This document shows positions 1 to 6,904 of a stretch of DNA of 10,922 bases, piece by piece. The notes beneath the pieces were generated by a model that saw only the letters and a list, made by a program, of their open reading frames with translations, ran no database searches and had not been told where the DNA came from. The stretch spans positions 1 to 10,922 of the forward strand of contig DATLOJ010000135.1 in NCBI GenBank assembly GCA_035536315.1. Direction: 5' to 3'. Source of the DNA: DATLOJ01 sp035536315 (GTDB lineage Bacteria; Actinomycetota; CADDZG01; JAHWKV01). Made by a program: the position numbers and the translations under genes. Position 1 is the first letter of the stretch, and each line of letters starts with the position of its first letter.

Positions 1-561
1 GGCTGCCAGGTCGATTCGGAGCTCCGCTGGCATCTGATCCAGGCTCTTGCAGCTTCGGGGAGGGTGGATGAATCTCGGATAGCCGAGGAGCTGGACACCG
101 ACGCCACGGAAACCGGGCAGAGGTCCGCGGACATCGCAAGAGCCGCACAGGCGACAGGGGATGCGAAGGAGAGCGCTTGGGACAGGTTTGTGAACGATGC
201 CGACCTTTCTCTGTCGACGATGAAAGAGCTGTTGAAGCATTTCCAGCTGAATCAGCACCCCCGTGACACCTCTCGCCTTGCAGTGGGGGGCGGCTCGAAG
301 CAGGGGCCGATCCTCGAGCCGTTCGTGGACCGGTTCTTCAAGGCCCTCGAGTCCTACTGCGACAAGGTTCCGACCGAGCGGGCGCTAGCGTTTGCGACGT
401 ATGCGTTTCCGCATCAGTCGGTAAGGCCCGAGGTCATCGAGCAGACGGACGACTTCCTGGCTAGCGGAAGTCTTCCCGAGCCGGTCAAGCGGGTCCTGCT
501 TGAAGGAAAGGACTCGATGTCGCGGGCCCTGAAAGCCAGATCGGCCGACTCCGCCGCTTAA
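1..561 (+). CDS. pepN: Aminopeptidase N (M1 family), C-terminal fragment
   Basis: The frame is open from the first base to a TAA at 559-561, giving 186 residues. The true start and the catalytic zinc region (HExxH and the GxMEN motif) lie outside the window. The visible part matches the helical ERAP1-like C-terminal domain of actinobacterial PepN: an RW pair near residues 9-10, then a stretch of the form IAEELDTDATETGQ, an AKESAW segment, PFVDRFFKALE, and a TDDFLA...PVKRVLLEGKD tail. PepN is a cytosolic zinc metallo-aminopeptidase that removes N-terminal residues from peptides. A GTG at 64 could be read as the start of a 165-residue stand-alone protein, but the homologous sequence continues upstream of it without a break, so I treat it as internal. 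A stretch near residues 84-98 (HPRDTSRLAVGGGSK) looks longer than I recall for this family. Family assignment is from remembered sequence patterns, not a search. Confidence 0.85.
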   Translation, partial: GCQVDSELRWHLIQALAASGRVDESRIAEELDTDATETGQRSADIARAAQATGDAKESAWDRFVNDADLSLSTMKELLKHFQLNQHPRDTSRLAVGGGSKQGPILEPFVDRFFKALESYCDKVPTERALAFATYAFPHQSVRPEVIEQTDDFLASGSLPEPVKRVLLEGKDSMSRALKARSADSAA

Positions 562-589
562 CCCCAATTAGCCCGATTCACGACCTCAG

Positions 590-644
590 CTGGACCTAGT
601 CCAGATGCGGACGCGTAGACGGGCCTGGGCTGGACCAGGTCCAG
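590..644. repeat. Pair of identical-arm palindromes 40 bp apart
   Basis: Two copies of CTGGAC-NNN-GTCCAG occur at 590-604 (centre CTA) and 630-644 (centre CAG), exactly 40 bp apart start to start, about four helical turns. Both have perfect 6-bp arms. The first begins 28 nt after the pepN stop. The regular spacing suits a dimeric DNA-binding protein on one face of the helix. As RNA the two would make small GC-rich hairpins with no following U-run, so they could instead be non-canonical terminators of pepN. The second can also fold differently, pairing 622-628 with 641-647. Confidence 0.5.
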
Positions 645-744
645 GTCAGGATGGCCCCGCCCATCGGACCGCGACGGCCTGATGCGCTGAAAAAACCGAA
701 GTCAGTCGATGGGATCCGATCTAGCTGTCGCGTAGGACGCAGAA

Positions 745-769
745 CCGGATCTCATGCGGTGAGATCCGG
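745..769. promoter_or_regulatory. Perfect 10-bp inverted repeat upstream of comEA
   Basis: Arms CCGGATCTCA (745-754) and TGAGATCCGG (760-769) are exact reverse complements around a 5-nt centre, TGCGG. No U-run follows on either strand, which argues against a classical terminator. It lies about 70-95 bp upstream of the A/T-rich patch that may carry the comEA promoter, so an operator site is plausible. A stable RNA hairpin in a longer leader is the alternative. No regulator can be named from the sequence. Confidence 0.45.
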
Positions 770-822
770 AATAGCAGCGCGGCGGCCCTGCCGGTCCTGA
801 GCGGCATCCCCCAAAAACGGGA

Positions 823-845
823 TTGTCACCGGCCCTCGATATAAA
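823..845 (+). promoter_or_regulatory. Weak candidate promoter for comEA-comEC-holA
   Basis: TATAAA at 840-845 is the best -10-like hexamer in the gap and sits in its most A/T-rich part. A TTGTCA at 823-828 resembles a -35 box, but the 11-nt spacer is too short for the two to work as a standard pair. If the -10 is real, the transcript would start near 852 with a leader of about 80 nt. Confidence 0.25.
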
Positions 846-922
846 AGACGATTAGAGCAACTCGTCCCGCCCCTTTGATCGAGGCTTCCCCGGCCCCCCT
901 TGTGTGCTTGGCGCGCGCCGAA

Positions 923-932
923 GGGAGGGCGG
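923..932 (+). promoter_or_regulatory. Ribosome binding site that sets the comEA start
   Basis: A GGGAGGG run at 923-929 lies 3 nt before the ATG at 933, with core GGAGG at 924-928 and a 4-nt spacer. It is the strongest Shine-Dalgarno match in the window. It favours the ATG at 933 over an in-frame TTG at 900, which lacks any such sequence. Confidence 0.65.
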
Positions 933-1535
933 ATGGAAAACGGGTTGATCACCAGGATCACGGACTGGCTGCGAGCTTCCCCTGCAGAGCTCGGAGTCGT
1001 CGCATTGCTCGGAGCCCTTGTCGTCGGGGGAGCGGCCTTCGCATATGTCAGGTCGGCTGAGCCTCCGCCTGCGCCTGTGCGCGTCCACTCCCAAGAAGCC
1101 TCCCCTTCCCCCGAGGCGAAACTGCTCGTTCACGTCTCCGGGCATGTGACCTCGCCGGGCGTGTACGAGCTGGACCCGGGGGCCCGAGTGAAGGACGCAG
1201 TCGCCGCCGCCGGCGGAGCACTCGAAGGTGCCGATCTGAACGCACTCAATCTTGCGGCCCCCGTTGGTGACGGAGAAAAGGTTGTTGTTCCGGCCCCCGG
1301 GGCCCAGGGGGCCGGAACAAGCGATGCGGGGGCCGAACTCGCAAGCGGGAAGGTCAACCTCAACACCGCAACCAAGGAGCAGCTCGAGGAGCTTCCATCG
1401 GTCGGCCCGGTACTGGCTCAACGGATCATCGATTACAGGACCAAGAAGCGCTTCACGTCGACGCGCCAGCTGATGGACGTCGAGGGGTTCGGGCAGAAGA
1501 AGTACGACTCACTGAAAGACAAGATCACCGTCTGA
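933..1535 (+). CDS. comEA: ComEA family DNA-binding competence protein
   Basis: A 200-residue membrane-anchored protein. A single hydrophobic segment spans about residues 20-39. A proline-rich linker follows, then an SLBB domain (about 64-117, starting LLVHVSGHVTSPGVYEL) and a helix-hairpin-helix domain (about 140-200, with VNLNTATKEQLEELPSVGP and a second GFGQKK turn). This is the standard ComEA plan: the protein binds double-stranded DNA outside the membrane and passes it to ComEC during natural transformation. The start at 933 is chosen for its strong ribosome binding site. The stop (TGA 1533-1535) overlaps the comEC ATG by one base, so translation is probably coupled. The linker between the two domains is encoded by a perfect 14-bp inverted repeat (1285-1320). 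Family assignment is firm. Actual competence of the host is not shown. Confidence 0.93.
   Translation: MENGLITRITDWLRASPAELGVVALLGALVVGGAAFAYVRSAEPPPAPVRVHSQEASPSPEAKLLVHVSGHVTSPGVYELDPGARVKDAVAAAGGALEGADLNALNLAAPVGDGEKVVVPAPGAQGAGTSDAGAELASGKVNLNTATKEQLEELPSVGPVLAQRIIDYRTKKRFTSTRQLMDVEGFGQKKYDSLKDKITV
1285..1320 (+). repeat. Perfect 14-bp hairpin inside comEA
   Basis: Arms TTGTTCCGGCCCCC (1285-1298) and GGGGGCCGGAACAA (1307-1320) are exact reverse complements around the 8-nt loop GGGGCCCA. It encodes the low-complexity Pro/Gly/Ala linker between the SLBB and helix-hairpin-helix domains. No U-run follows on the + strand. As RNA it would be a very stable stem within the coding region. Confidence 0.8.
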
Positions 1536-3850
1536 TGGGCAGGCCGATCGCTGCGGCCGCGGCATTCGCGTGCGGCATCGTCATGGCCGACGGTTTGCGG
1601 CCCGGGCCCGGCGTTGCGGCGGCACTGGGGATCGCTGCGGTTGGGCTTTTCGTTGCAAGCTTCCTGCGGCATCGCCGGAATCCCGAGCCGGCCACATTCG
1701 AGCTTCTTCCCGCCATGTCGGGATTGACGGCTGCGATGCTGCTCACCGCTTTCGTTCTGGCGGGCTTCAGCGACGGAGGCTTCAATCGCGCATCGATCGA
1801 CGGCGCATCGCTTCCGCGGCTGGACGGCCGCAGAGTGGAGCTCTCCGCGATAGCCGCGTCCGACTCCCGCCTTATCCGCTCGGCAACCCTCACCACCCTC
1901 AAGAAGGTGAGGTTCGAGGGCAGGACCTACAACGAAAAGCTCCAACTTCGCGTGATCGGGGATCGCCGCCTCTTTGAGCCGGGTGATCGCGTTCGCGTTA
2001 CTGCGCGAGTCAACCGGCTGGATCTCAAGGATCCATTCGATCGTGCCCTTCAGCGGAAAGGGATCGTTGCGGAAGGGACGGGATCTCGGGCCGAGCTGAT
2101 CGCCCGCACTTCAAATCCTTTCCTGCGATCGGCTAACGCATTTCGGAGGGGACTCAAGCAGGCGGTAACCACGTCGCTTCCGCGAGCGCGCGGGGGCCTG
2201 CTTCTCGGCCTTCTAATCGGTGATGAGAGCCGGATCCTCGAAAGCGACGTGGAGGCTCTGAGAAGCACGGGACTTGCTCATCTGACTGCGGTTTCCGGAT
2301 CGAACGTGGCGATGGTCCTTGCCGCGACCCTCGCTCTCCTCTCGCTTTTCGGCTTGCCGCGGCGCACTCGCATATTCGCGGCCCTTGCGGTCCTCGTCTT
2401 CTTCACGATCCTTACGAGATGGGAACCGTCGGTCTTGAGGGCGGTGATCAGCGCGTCGCTGGCCCTGTCTGCATTCCTCTTCGGACGAAAGGCGCAGGCG
2501 TTGAACATGCTCGCCACAGCCTTCCTTCTGCTCGCGGCGATCGACCCGATGATCCTTTGGTCGATTGGTTTTCAACTCTCCTTCGCCGCAACCTTCGGCA
2601 TCGTTGTGCTTGCGCCCGTAATCGCCGCCAGGTTCGAACGGTTTCCAAGACTGGGAGAGGCACTCGGCGTAGCCGTAGCGGCCCAGGTCGCCGTCACTCC
2701 CTTGATCGCGTTGCACTTCGGAAACGTGAGTCCGCTTGCGGTGCCGGCCAACCTGCTCGCCTTTCCTTTCGTTGCTCCGGCGACAGTTCTAGGCCTGGCG
2801 GGGGCCGCAGCGGGTGCCGTCTGGGATCCACTTGGACGCCCGCTCATCGAGCTAGCCGGCTTTGCGATCACGGGAGTCCTGGCTGCAGCGCGAGTCTTCG
2901 CAACGCTTCCACTGAGCAGCGTGTCGGTGCCGCGGTGGAGTGGAATCGAATCCGCTGCCTTTTACTTGTTCGTTCTTTCCGCAGCGGCCTTATTCGCCGG
3001 ACGAAAACGCGCAGCCGTGTGGCCGGCCGGGTTTGCAGTTGTCCTGCTGGGAGCGGGGATCGCGATTCCGGTTGCGGCGAGCCCCACACCCAATGCCGCC
3101 CAGGTCGTCTTTTTCGACGTGGGCCAAGGCGATTCGGCCCTCGTCCGAAGTCCTCGAGGCGCGACCGTTTTGATAGACGGAGGCCTTGACGGCAGGCGGG
3201 TGGTTCGAAAGCTCGACCGCCTCGGAATACGAAAGATCGACCTGGTCGTGATGTCGCACGCGCACCTGGATCATGCTTCCGGCCTGGAGGAGGTTCTTGG
3301 TTCGATGCGAGTCGGTGCGTTCCTTAGGCCGGGCACCGCGCACCCGCTGGAGCGAAAGCTCGCTGGCATTGGCGAGAGCATGGTTGCGGAGGCCGGCAAC
3401 CGAATTGATCTCGCCGACCTCGAAATCTTCGTGCTTGGCCCGGCGCCTCATCAGCGTTTGGAGGTCGATCCCGGCGGAGACGGGGAAGGAACGACTCTCA
3501 ACGATGCATCTTTGGTTGTGAGAATCGAGTGGAAGGAGTCGTGCGCGCTGTTCACCGGCGACGTCGAAGAGGCAGGGCAGCAAGAGTTGTTGGACAAGTC
3601 GCGTTCACTTCTGAGGTGCGACATTCTCAAGGCACCCCATCACGGATCGGCAAAGCTCCTGCCCGAGTTCGTCGAGGCTGTCGATCCGGAGGTCGTCAGC
3701 GTCTCGGTTGGACCGAACACCCACGGGCACCCGAGCAGGTACGCGCTGACCCTGATCTCGGACGTTGGTGCACACGCAATGAGGACGGACAGGCTGGGCG
3801 ACTACACAGTGGTTATGGATGGGCGAGGGCCCACTAGGATTGCCGGATGA
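1535..3850 (+). CDS. comEC: ComEC/Rec2 family DNA uptake channel
   Basis: A 771-residue polytopic membrane protein with all three parts of full-length ComEC. The N-terminal region (about 1-200) has several hydrophobic segments followed by a soluble DUF4131/OB-like stretch. The central Competence domain (about 210-515) includes GLLLGLLIGDE from residue 221, HLTAVSGSNVA at 249-259, and many membrane segments. The C-terminal metallo-beta-lactamase-like domain (about 522-771) includes DVGQGDS at 528-534, HAHLDH at 575-580, TGD at 674-676, HHGS at 702-705 and GHP at 731-733. ComEC forms the inner-membrane channel that admits single-stranded DNA. The metal-binding residues of the C-terminal domain look intact, which in this family is linked to degrading the non-transported strand. 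The ATG overlaps the comEA stop by one base with no clear Shine-Dalgarno sequence, and the gene ends in an ATGA overlap with holA. Confidence 0.95.
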   Translation: MGRPIAAAAAFACGIVMADGLRPGPGVAAALGIAAVGLFVASFLRHRRNPEPATFELLPAMSGLTAAMLLTAFVLAGFSDGGFNRASIDGASLPRLDGRRVELSAIAASDSRLIRSATLTTLKKVRFEGRTYNEKLQLRVIGDRRLFEPGDRVRVTARVNRLDLKDPFDRALQRKGIVAEGTGSRAELIARTSNPFLRSANAFRRGLKQAVTTSLPRARGGLLLGLLIGDESRILESDVEALRSTGLAHLTAVSGSNVAMVLAATLALLSLFGLPRRTRIFAALAVLVFFTILTRWEPSVLRAVISASLALSAFLFGRKAQALNMLATAFLLLAAIDPMILWSIGFQLSFAATFGIVVLAPVIAARFERFPRLGEALGVAVAAQVAVTPLIALHFGNVSPLAVPANLLAFPFVAPATVLGLAGAAAGAVWDPLGRPLIELAGFAITGVLAAARVFATLPLSSVSVPRWSGIESAAFYLFVLSAAALFAGRKRAAVWPAGFAVVLLGAGIAIPVAASPTPNAAQVVFFDVGQGDSALVRSPRGATVLIDGGLDGRRVVRKLDRLGIRKIDLVVMSHAHLDHASGLEEVLGSMRVGAFLRPGTAHPLERKLAGIGESMVAEAGNRIDLADLEIFVLGPAPHQRLEVDPGGDGEGTTLNDASLVVRIEWKESCALFTGDVEEAGQQELLDKSRSLLRCDILKAPHHGSAKLLPEFVEAVDPEVVSVSVGPNTHGHPSRYALTLISDVGAHAMRTDRLGDYTVVMDGRGPTRIAG

Positions 3851-4773
3851 CTTCGGCCCTAAGCGCTTTTTTGATCACCGGCGACGATGTCTTCTTGGAG
3901 CAGACCGAGATCGAGAAGATCCTGGAGGGGTCGAGCGGGTTCTCGGTTGACGAGTTCACGGGTGCCGACGGGATCGACAAAGTCATCGAGGCCCTTGGGA
4001 CGGTCGCCATGTTCGACGATCGACGGGTAGTGATACTGCGATCGGCGGATGACCTGAACGCCGAAGATCAGCGGCGTCTGGTTGAGTATCTGTCGGCCCC
4101 CCAACCCGACACCCTGCTGATAATTACCGCTAAGAAACCGGCGCCCAAGCTGGTGTCCGCGGTCAAATCGGCTGGTCGTGTGATCAGCGCGGGCCGGGGA
4201 AAGCGAACCGACGTCATCTCCTGGGTCCGGCAGGAAGCCACAAAGCGCGGCCTCAAGCTGACCGGCGACGCGGCGTTGAAACTCGTCGAATCCGTGGGTG
4301 AGGAGCGATTGGGTCTTGCCAACGCCCTCGAGGAGCTCTCACTGATGAGCGGAGGAGGGTCCATCTCTCCGGCCAAGGTGGCGACTCAGTTTCAATCGAC
4401 CGCAGACACGAAGGTATACACATTCGTCGACGCGGTCGCCGGTGGAAGGCCCGGAGATGCGGTCGACCTGTTGCACCGGCTTATCCGCCAGGGGGAGGCA
4501 CCGCAAATGCTCTTTTGGGCTCTAGCGCGCCACTTTCGTCAGATGCTTGTTGCCTCGGAGAGTTCCTCCGGTGCAGTTGCAAGCGCGCTCGGCATGCCGG
4601 AGTGGCGTGCGGAGAAGCTGGTGAGGCAGGCTCGTGGTACCGGGCGTGACGCGATCGTGCGCGCGTACCTGCGACTGGCGGATGCCGATCACAAGATGAA
4701 GAAGAGTGAGGAGCCGGACGAGCTGACTCTCGAGAGAGCCGTGGTTGCGATTGCGTCTGGAGTTACTGCGTAA
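3847..4773 (+). CDS. holA: DNA polymerase III subunit delta
   Basis: A 308-residue protein of normal HolA length. The N-terminus has the FLITGDDVFLE stretch (residues 8-18), the degenerate AAA+ nucleotide region typical of delta. The middle carries VGEERLGLANALEELSL from residue 150. The C-terminal collar region has DTKVYTFVDAVAGGRPGDAVDLL and the helical QMLFWALARHFRQML segment. Delta opens the beta sliding clamp as part of the clamp loader in the cytoplasm. The ATG overlaps the comEC stop as ATGA, and an AGGA at 3836-3839 sits 7 nt upstream. holA immediately after comEC is a common bacterial arrangement, and the overlaps imply co-transcription. It converges on rpsT with only 8 bp between the stop codons. 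Confidence 0.92.
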   Translation: MTSALSAFLITGDDVFLEQTEIEKILEGSSGFSVDEFTGADGIDKVIEALGTVAMFDDRRVVILRSADDLNAEDQRRLVEYLSAPQPDTLLIITAKKPAPKLVSAVKSAGRVISAGRGKRTDVISWVRQEATKRGLKLTGDAALKLVESVGEERLGLANALEELSLMSGGGSISPAKVATQFQSTADTKVYTFVDAVAGGRPGDAVDLLHRLIRQGEAPQMLFWALARHFRQMLVASESSSGAVASALGMPEWRAEKLVRQARGTGRDAIVRAYLRLADADHKMKKSEEPDELTLERAVVAIASGVTA

Positions 4774-4781
4774 AGCCGGTA

Positions 4782-5045
4782 TTAGCCGGTCGCGTTGAGC
4801 CTCTTCGTTAGAGAGGACTTGCGGTTGGCCGCGTTGTTGGCGTGAATGACGCCTTTGGCGGCAGCCCGGTCGAGCTCTCTTGCGGCTATCTGCAGGGCCT
4901 CCGAAGCCGCCTGCTTGTCGCCGGCCTCAATGGCCTCGTTGAAGCGCTTGATGTAGGTCTTGAGGGCGGTGCGAACCGCCTTATTGCGCACGCGGGCCTT
5001 CTCGTTGGTGAGGATGCGCTTCTTCTGTGACTTGATGTTTGCCAT
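4782..5045 (-). CDS. rpsT: 30S ribosomal protein S20 (bS20)
   Basis: An 87-residue, lysine- and arginine-rich protein beginning MANIKSQKKRILTNEKAR. The VIHANNAANRKSSLTKRL tail is characteristic of S20, which binds 16S rRNA early in 30S assembly. The length is normal for the family. A GAGG (complement of 5052-5055) lies 6 nt before the ATG. The gene is on the opposite strand to all its neighbours, between holA and lepA, as in many actinobacteria. Its probable -10 box is TACACT (complement of 5074-5079), giving a leader of about 22 nt. Confidence 0.97.
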   Translation of the reverse strand: MANIKSQKKRILTNEKARVRNKAVRTALKTYIKRFNEAIEAGDKQAASEALQIAARELDRAAAKGVIHANNAANRKSSLTKRLNATG

Positions 5046-5098
5046 TGATTACCTCGAGTTGTGAAACCGGCGCAGTGTAGCACTGCTACGCTCCGGCT
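5046..5098. promoter_or_regulatory. Overlapping divergent promoters of rpsT and lepA
   Basis: Two TANNNT-type -10 boxes face away from each other: TACACT for rpsT (- strand, 5079 to 5074) and TACGCT for lepA (+ strand, 5087-5092). Only 7 bp separate them, so each promoter's upstream half lies over the other's -10 and two polymerases could hardly bind together. Two interlocking palindromes cover the same bases: CAGTG-TAG-CACTG (5073-5085) and GTAGC-ACT-GCTAC (5077-5089). No good -35 box is visible for either direction. The box positions are read from sequence; their activity is inferred. Confidence 0.45.
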
Positions 5099-6904
5099 AT
5101 GGAGCGCATGCTGACTCGTTCATTCAGTTTGATCGCGCATGTCGACCATGGAAAGTCGACCCTCGCCGACCGAATTCTTCAGCTTTGCAACGCCGTTCCA
5201 GAGCGTGAGATGCGCGAGCAGTACCTCGACAGGATGGATCTGGAGCGCGAACGGGGGATCACCATCAAGGCTCAGGCCATCAGGATGGAGTACCCCGCAT
5301 CGGACGGGAAGATCTATGAGCTGAACCTCATCGACACACCCGGGCACGTTGATTTCAGCTACGAGGTTTCGCGCTCTCTTGCTGCATGCGATGGGGTCGT
5401 TCTACTTGTCGATGCAGCACAGGGAGTGGAAGCGCAGACTCTTGCCAACCTCTATCTGGCGATCGAGGCGGGGCTCGAGGTCATTCCCGTCCTGAACAAG
5501 ATCGATCTTCCGGCGGCGGAGCCGGACAGAGTCGGCAATGAGCTCGCGACCCTCATCGGCTCGCCTGCAGAGTCGATCCTGCGCGTTTCCGGAAAGACGG
5601 GGGCCGGGGTCAAGGAGCTTCTCGATTCGATCGTGACCAGGATTCCTCCGCCAAGCGGCGATCCGGAAGCCGCCACCAAGGCGCTGATCTTCGACTCCAC
5701 CTACGACAACTACCGCGGGGTCGTCACGTTTGTTCGTGTCGTCGAAGGAAAGCTGCGAGCGAAATCGAAAGTGAAAATGATGGCAACGGCCACCTTCGCC
5801 GAAATCGAGGAGGTCGGCGTCTTCGCGCCGAACATGCGCCCGGTCGAGATGCTCGTCGCCGGCGATGTGGGTTATGTGATCCCCGGGGTGAAGAACGTGA
5901 GGCAGGCCACGGTGGGCGACACAATCACCGATGCCGCAAAGCCGGCGGCCGAGCCGCTTGCCGGATATCGGGAGCCCAAGCCCATGGTTTGGGCTGGGCT
6001 CTATCCGACCGATGGAGACCAGTACCCGGACCTGCGCGAGGCCCTCGAAAAGCTGCAGCTGAACGACGCCGCCCTTGTGTACGAGCCGGAGACCTCGCAG
6101 GCACTTGGCTTCGGGTTCAGATGCGGCTTCCTGGGACTTTTGCACATGGACATAGTGCGGGAGCGCTTGGAGCGCGAGTTCGATCTCGAGTTGCTGGTCA
6201 CCACCCCGAGCGTTGCGTACGAAATCGTGCGAACCGCAGGAGACATTCTCTCGGTGCACAACCCAGCAGAGATGCCAGACCCCGGCTCGATCGCGGAGAT
6301 AAGGGAACCTGTCGCAGCAGTAATGGTGATCGCGCCCCGCGAATACGTCGGGACATTGATGGAGCTCTGCCAGGAAAGGCGTGCGGAGCTAAAGGAGATG
6401 CATTACTTGTCAGAGGAGCGCGTCGAGCTCAGGTATCACATCCCCCTCGCGGAGATGATCGTGGACTTCTTCGATCAGCTGAAGAGCAGAACACGGGGTT
6501 ACGGCTCTCTGGATTACGAACCGGTGGGCTACCGGGCAGGTGACCTGGTAAAGGTCGAGATCCTTCTGCACAGCAACCCGGTCGACGCATTCAGCGCGAT
6601 TGTTCACAAGGACCAGGCGTTCAACTACGGACGGCGAATGACCGAGAAGCTTCGCGAGCTGATCCCAAGGCAACAGTTCGACGTTGCAGTTCAGGCGGCC
6701 ATCGGTTCGCGAATCATCGCGAGAGAAACGATCAAAGCAAGGCGCAAGGACGTGCTTGCCAAGTGCTATGGCGGAGACGTGTCACGAAAGCGCAAGCTGC
6801 TGGAGAAGCAAAAGGCCGGCAAGAAGCGGATGAAGCAGGTCGGGGCGGTAGAGGTCCCGCAGGAAGCGTTCATGGCCGCTCTCCGGCTGGGGGACGGAAA
6901 GTGA
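5099..6904 (+). CDS. lepA: Elongation factor 4 (LepA), ribosome back-translocating GTPase
   Basis: A 601-residue translational GTPase of typical LepA length. The G motifs are clear: AHVDHGKST (residues 13-21), RGIT (52-55), DTPGH (79-83) and NKID (133-136). The EF-G-like middle domains follow, and then the LepA-specific C-terminal domain with HKDQAFNYGRRM and the basic RKRKLLEKQKAGKKRMKQVG tail that contacts the ribosome. It acts on stalled or misplaced ribosomes at the membrane or in the cytoplasm. Two starts are possible. The ATG at 5099 has no Shine-Dalgarno sequence but lies 6 nt after a TACGCT -10 box, as expected for a leaderless mRNA. The ATG at 5108 has GGAG only 3 nt upstream, which is too close. 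I favour 5099. The end overlaps hemW by 4 nt. Confidence 0.96.
   Translation: MERMLTRSFSLIAHVDHGKSTLADRILQLCNAVPEREMREQYLDRMDLERERGITIKAQAIRMEYPASDGKIYELNLIDTPGHVDFSYEVSRSLAACDGVVLLVDAAQGVEAQTLANLYLAIEAGLEVIPVLNKIDLPAAEPDRVGNELATLIGSPAESILRVSGKTGAGVKELLDSIVTRIPPPSGDPEAATKALIFDSTYDNYRGVVTFVRVVEGKLRAKSKVKMMATATFAEIEEVGVFAPNMRPVEMLVAGDVGYVIPGVKNVRQATVGDTITDAAKPAAEPLAGYREPKPMVWAGLYPTDGDQYPDLREALEKLQLNDAALVYEPETSQALGFGFRCGFLGLLHMDIVRERLEREFDLELLVTTPSVAYEIVRTAGDILSVHNPAEMPDPGSIAEIREPVAAVMVIAPREYVGTLMELCQERRAELKEMHYLSEERVELRYHIPLAEMIVDFFDQLKSRTRGYGSLDYEPVGYRAGDLVKVEILLHSNPVDAFSAIVHKDQAFNYGRRMTEKLRELIPRQQFDVAVQAAIGSRIIARETIKARRKDVLAKCYGGDVSRKRKLLEKQKAGKKRMKQVGAVEVPQEAFMAALRLGDGK

Larger units (their letters stand above)
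562..932. other. Non-coding gap between pepN and comEA, rich in palindromes
   Basis: This is the only gap above 300 bp in the window, and I see no credible gene in it. There is no tRNA T-loop signature and I recognise no riboswitch consensus. It does contain a series of short perfect inverted repeats: 590-604, 630-644, 650-665 (GATGG/CCATC), 745-769, 789-806 (TGCCG/CGGCA) and 807-822 (TCCC/GGGA). It also has a short A run at 690-695 and an A/T-rich patch at 839-854. The left part probably holds the end of the pepN transcript and the right part the promoter and leader of comEA-comEC-holA. Whether the hairpins act as DNA operators or as folded RNA cannot be decided from sequence alone. Confidence 0.6.

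Noticed and set aside
64..561. A stand-alone 165-residue hypothetical gene starting at GTG 64
   Set aside because: The same frame is open to base 1 and the upstream residues fit the aminopeptidase N C-terminal domain, so this is the tail of a larger gene.
900..932. N-terminal extension of comEA from TTG 900
   Set aside because: No ribosome binding site precedes 900, whereas a strong GGGAGGG precedes the ATG at 933.
852..1945. - strand open frames 852-1421 and 1433-1945 opposite comEA and the comEC start
   Set aside because: Both are antisense to well-supported genes and rich in residues expected from reversed G+C-rich codons.
2110..2120. tRNA T-loop-like TTCAAATCC
   Set aside because: It lies in comEC coding sequence with no acceptor or anticodon stems around it. 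I found no tRNA in the window.
4800..4816. CCTCT/AGAGG hairpin just inside rpsT as a possible holA terminator
   Set aside because: The stem is only 5 bp, has no U-run on the + strand, and lies in conserved rpsT coding sequence.
5402..6259. Long - strand open frame (285 codons) opposite lepA
   Set aside because: Shadow of lepA, with no recognisable motif or start signal.
6763..6900. N-terminal extension of hemW by 46 residues
   Set aside because: The extension is the lepA 3' end read in another frame, is low-complexity, and HemW homology begins right after the GTG at 6901.
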